Positions 22,378 through 23,973 of a stretch of 23,973 nt of DNA are shown piece after piece. The notes under the pieces were generated by a model. That model searched no databases. It saw nothing but the letters and a program-made list of their open reading frames with translations, and was not told where the DNA came from. The translations under genes were made by a program, and so were the position numbers. This DNA is from JAWXBM01 sp034440115 (lineage in GTDB: Bacteria > Pseudomonadota > Gammaproteobacteria > Xanthomonadales > SZUA-36): assembly GCA_034440115.1 (NCBI GenBank), contig JAWXBM010000102.1:1-23973 (forward strand). Reading direction: 5' to 3'. How positions within the stretch are numbered: position 1 is the first letter of the stretch; each line of letters starts with the position of its first letter.

Positions 22378-23014
22378 TTTCGTTGCCAATCAGGAGAATT
22401 TTGGGTTGCTTTAGAACACGGCTGATAAAGCCGTCTTTATCTGCGCTTTTTCGCTGCCATTCTTCGCGCTTGTAGATGTTTGGGTTGATGGGCCGCTGCG
22501 TTTCACCTTCCACCGGAACCAAGTGTTGCAATAAATCGCGATAATCCAGTGAGTCGCTTATGATCATCAAGTCAATATCGCTCAGCGCCTTATCGGTGCT
22601 GTTGGCCACAGAGCCATAAATGAACGCCAACAAAATGTGTTGTTGCAGGGGTGCCAAAGCCTGCCGCAGATGATCCGCCACACCAAACGTCTTCAAGACA
22701 ATGCCGCACAACTCCGCAAAGATGGGTGCCTGGCGATTGGCTTGGTAGTGTTTCTGATTGCCCACTCGGGTGCTGGTAAGCAACTGCACCGATTCCAGGC
22801 GTTCCAGTTCACGCTGCACGGAGCCAATACCAACGCCGGCATGGCGCACGATCTCGTTGGCATAAAAGCTTCGATCGGGGTTACCAAACAGCAATCCCAA
22901 AACCCGTTGCTGGGTTTTGGTGAATAGCACTTCACCTACACTGGTCTTATTCGTTCCCATAAAAGGAATGGTATATCCCTTCTTGGGGACGATCAATTGA
23001 ATTGTATTTTCCAT
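22337..23014 (-). CDS. HTH-MNT protein (winged-helix plus minimal nucleotidyltransferase)
   Basis: 225 aa, ATG 23014 (ATG 22960 possible). Residues ~30-95 are a winged helix-turn-helix (TKTQQRVLGLLFGNPDRSFY, NEIVRHAGVGIGSVQRELERL). Residues ~125-215 are a MNT-type polymerase-beta nucleotidyltransferase fold with FIYGSVANSTDKALSDIDLMI: Gly134-Ser135 and metal ligands Asp146/Asp148. MNT proteins of MntA/HepT-type systems neutralise the HEPN toxin by AMP-ylation; here the fused HTH suggests it also binds DNA. First gene of the overlapping pair. Confidence 0.85.
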   Translation of the reverse strand: MENTIQLIVPKKGYTIPFMGTNKTSVGEVLFTKTQQRVLGLLFGNPDRSFYANEIVRHAGVGIGSVQRELERLESVQLLTSTRVGNQKHYQANRQAPIFAELCGIVLKTFGVADHLRQALAPLQQHILLAFIYGSVANSTDKALSDIDLMIISDSLDYRDLLQHLVPVEGETQRPINPNIYKREEWQRKSADKDGFISRVLKQPKILLIGNESDLVEAGKPSQDR

Positions 23015-23286
23015 CAGAAGTGCATGTTGCGCGAATCAGGCCATCGCATCGATGGGTAATTGCTGCTTTGTTGTGTAGGTAATTAGCTCGATTCTTTGGC
23101 GTGATTTCATCAAAACACGCTCCGCGGGAACGTTTCCTAAGTTTCTGAATTCGATCCAGTCCTGTTTGCCAGGCGGCGGTATTTTCCTACAACAATAGAG
23201 CACTTTGTCGCTTCCAGCTTCAGACCCTCCCCATTTCAAGATTCATGGCTAAATGTATTTTTAGGCCCGACCCTTTGGCCAATAAA

Positions 23287-23586
23287 TCAAGCCGCTCTTG
23301 GATTTATTTCGGCGCGAATCTGTTGGCCTTCTGCAAGCTCGGCCTGCTTCAAATCAAAAGAAATTTGCAGGTTCATCCAGGCTTCGGCATCTCCGCCAAA
23401 ATAGCGCGCCAGTCGCAATGCAGTATTTGGCGTAATGGCTCGCCGTTCCAGGACTATGTCATTGATGCGCGGGGCCGGAACACGCAGCGCGATGGCCAGC
23501 GCGTTAGCCGTTAGCCCTAAAGGCTGCAGGTATTCTTCGCGGAGTATTTCACCGGGGTGTATGGGGCGCATACCGTTCTTGGGCAT
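23287..23586 (-). CDS. higA: HigA-type antitoxin, partner of a truncated higB
   Basis: 99 aa; ATG 23586 has GAGG 8 bases upstream, though the frame is open to 23865. MRPIHPGEILREEYLQPLGLTANALAIALRVPAPRINDIVLERRAITPNTALRLARYFGGDAEAWMNLQ is the full HigA family pattern with the helix-turn-helix at ~22-60. It appears intact. Its toxin, normally just upstream, is reduced to an N-terminal fragment (23712-23590), so this antitoxin has no local target. Confidence 0.92.
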   Translation of the reverse strand: MPKNGMRPIHPGEILREEYLQPLGLTANALAIALRVPAPRINDIVLERRAITPNTALRLARYFGGDAEAWMNLQISFDLKQAELAEGQQIRAEINPRAA

Positions 23587-23589
23587 AAG

Positions 23590-23712
23590 TACGACCTCAA
23601 TATTTAGAAAAGCCAGCTTTCGTTCTGCTGATTTCCGCACAAACTGCCATTGGCGACGGCACGTACCGCCAAAGAGTTGCGCTGTCGATTTGTTTGCAAA
23701 ACTCTGTATCAA
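23590..23712 (-). pseudogene. higB: Truncated higB toxin remnant
   Basis: From TTG 23712 the frame reads MIQSFANKSTAQLFGG, then FVRKSAERKLAFLN, matching the first ~38 residues of HigB-type toxins (I-x-SF-x-x-K-x-T-x-x-LF, then R-x-A-x-RKL-x-x-L). The rest, including the expected G-x-x-W-R-I-x-F...DYH end, is missing; the frame instead runs directly, without a stop, into higA. An internal deletion of about 55 codons with higA and its ribosome site spared would explain it. Inactive as a toxin in all likelihood. Confidence 0.65.
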
Positions 23713-23735
23713 TGTGTGCAGACATAATGTAGCAC

Positions 23736-23756
23736 GTTTAACGCCAACCGTTAAAC
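23736..23756 (-). promoter_or_regulatory. Inverted repeat upstream of the higB remnant, likely HigA operator
   Basis: GTTTAACG (23736-23743) and CGTTAAAC (23749-23756) form a perfect inverted repeat with a 5-base spacer, 24 bases before the higB remnant's TTG start. The layout (arms plus 5-base spacer upstream of higB) is the same as at 15394, with different arm sequences. Confidence 0.55.
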
Positions 23757-23895
23757 AATTGAAACACAGTTGATTAGATGCGCCGTTTAGCGCAGACCAA
23801 AAACCTGCAATAGAAACGTTGCATAATCTCGACTTCAGTATTCGAGCTTTTAGATTGGATGTCATTGGGATTTCTACTCGGGGCGAGGTAAGAAA

Positions 23896-23973
23896 TCAGC
23901 TTGATGGAGTTACTTCCAGCGTAACACCCAAAGCGTTCAGTATCCGCTTAACCGTGTCAAAGCGGGGTTGGGC
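23896..23973 (-). CDS. Xre-type addiction module antidote, C-terminal part only
   Basis: Open from the window edge to a stop at 23898-23896. The 25 residues AQPRFDTVKRILNALGVTLEV-TPSS match the C-terminal end of small helix-turn-helix antidote proteins (P-x-F-D-T-x-x-x-I-L-x-A-L-G), as in HigA2-like or TIGR02684-type modules. The DNA-binding part and any toxin lie outside. The identification rests on this short stretch. Confidence 0.6.
   Translation of the reverse strand, partial: AQPRFDTVKRILNALGVTLEVTPSS

Noticed and set aside
23036..23239. 67-codon minus-strand frame (contains DWIEFRNLGNVPAERVL)
   Set aside because: It reads somewhat like protein, but it begins only at a TTG directly after a stop, has no ribosome site and matches no family I know. 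It might be a remnant; the ~270 bases between the MNT gene and higA otherwise show nothing identifiable.
15300..23973. Chromosomal integron cassette array
   Set aside because: TA genes are common in integron cassettes, but genes here lie on both strands, include large housekeeping-type genes, and I saw no paired attC-like core sites between them.

Overview
The window is a chromosomal stretch of a Gammaproteobacterium. Pointers are a methionine-salvage block (mtnB, mtnD, mtnC), TrhO, a DUF1244 protein, an E. coli-like bifunctional glutathionylspermidine synthetase/amidase, and a Pseudomonas-style REP pair (TGTAGGAGCGAG...). No rRNA, tRNA, transposase, integrase or CRISPR array was seen. The exact genus cannot be told from this sequence.

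Layout. Part A (1-14.06 kb) is housekeeping and metabolic genes with intergenic gaps filled by one family of short palindromic repeats (core CGTCATCCCGG, mirror end CCGGCATGACG). In order: 3' end of a YhiN/BaiN-type flavoprotein; an Hcp-like protein with a Sec signal peptide; a convergent NERD-domain membrane protein; a secreted methyltransferase-like protein; DUF1993 and trhO; a small membrane protein gene interrupted by an in-frame TGA; an acyl-CoA synthetase; an M3 peptidase lipoprotein; DUF1244; a nucleoside transporter with a periplasmic Cache-domain protein; and mtnB-mtnD-(repeat array)-mtnC-histidine phosphatase. The repeats have expanded locally into tandem arrays of 20, 26-27 and 82-83 bp. 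In one place they run into the mtnD reading frame, supplying its last ~31 codons and its stop, and they separate mtnD from mtnC by ~550 bp.

Part B (15.4-23.97 kb) has none of these repeats that I could find but is dense in toxin-antitoxin (TA) modules: complete higBA with a palindromic operator over its promoter, vapBC, an overlapping MNT/HEPN pair, a higA whose higB partner keeps only its N-terminal third, and the C-terminus of another Xre-type addiction antidote at the window edge. Between them lie a Tat-exported dienelactone hydrolase divergent from gsp, a DUF2238-like membrane protein, and two copies of a cold-shock-domain gene, one with its DUF1294 membrane domain and one truncated.

Working links: MtnB, MtnC and MtnD are three consecutive steps of the methionine salvage pathway; nupC and the Cache protein are a likely two-gene transcript; DUF1993-trhO look co-transcribed. 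The most unusual items are the repeat invasion of the mtn operon, the exported Hcp, the five-module TA cluster with a decayed toxin, and the in-frame TGA in the DUF1145-like gene.
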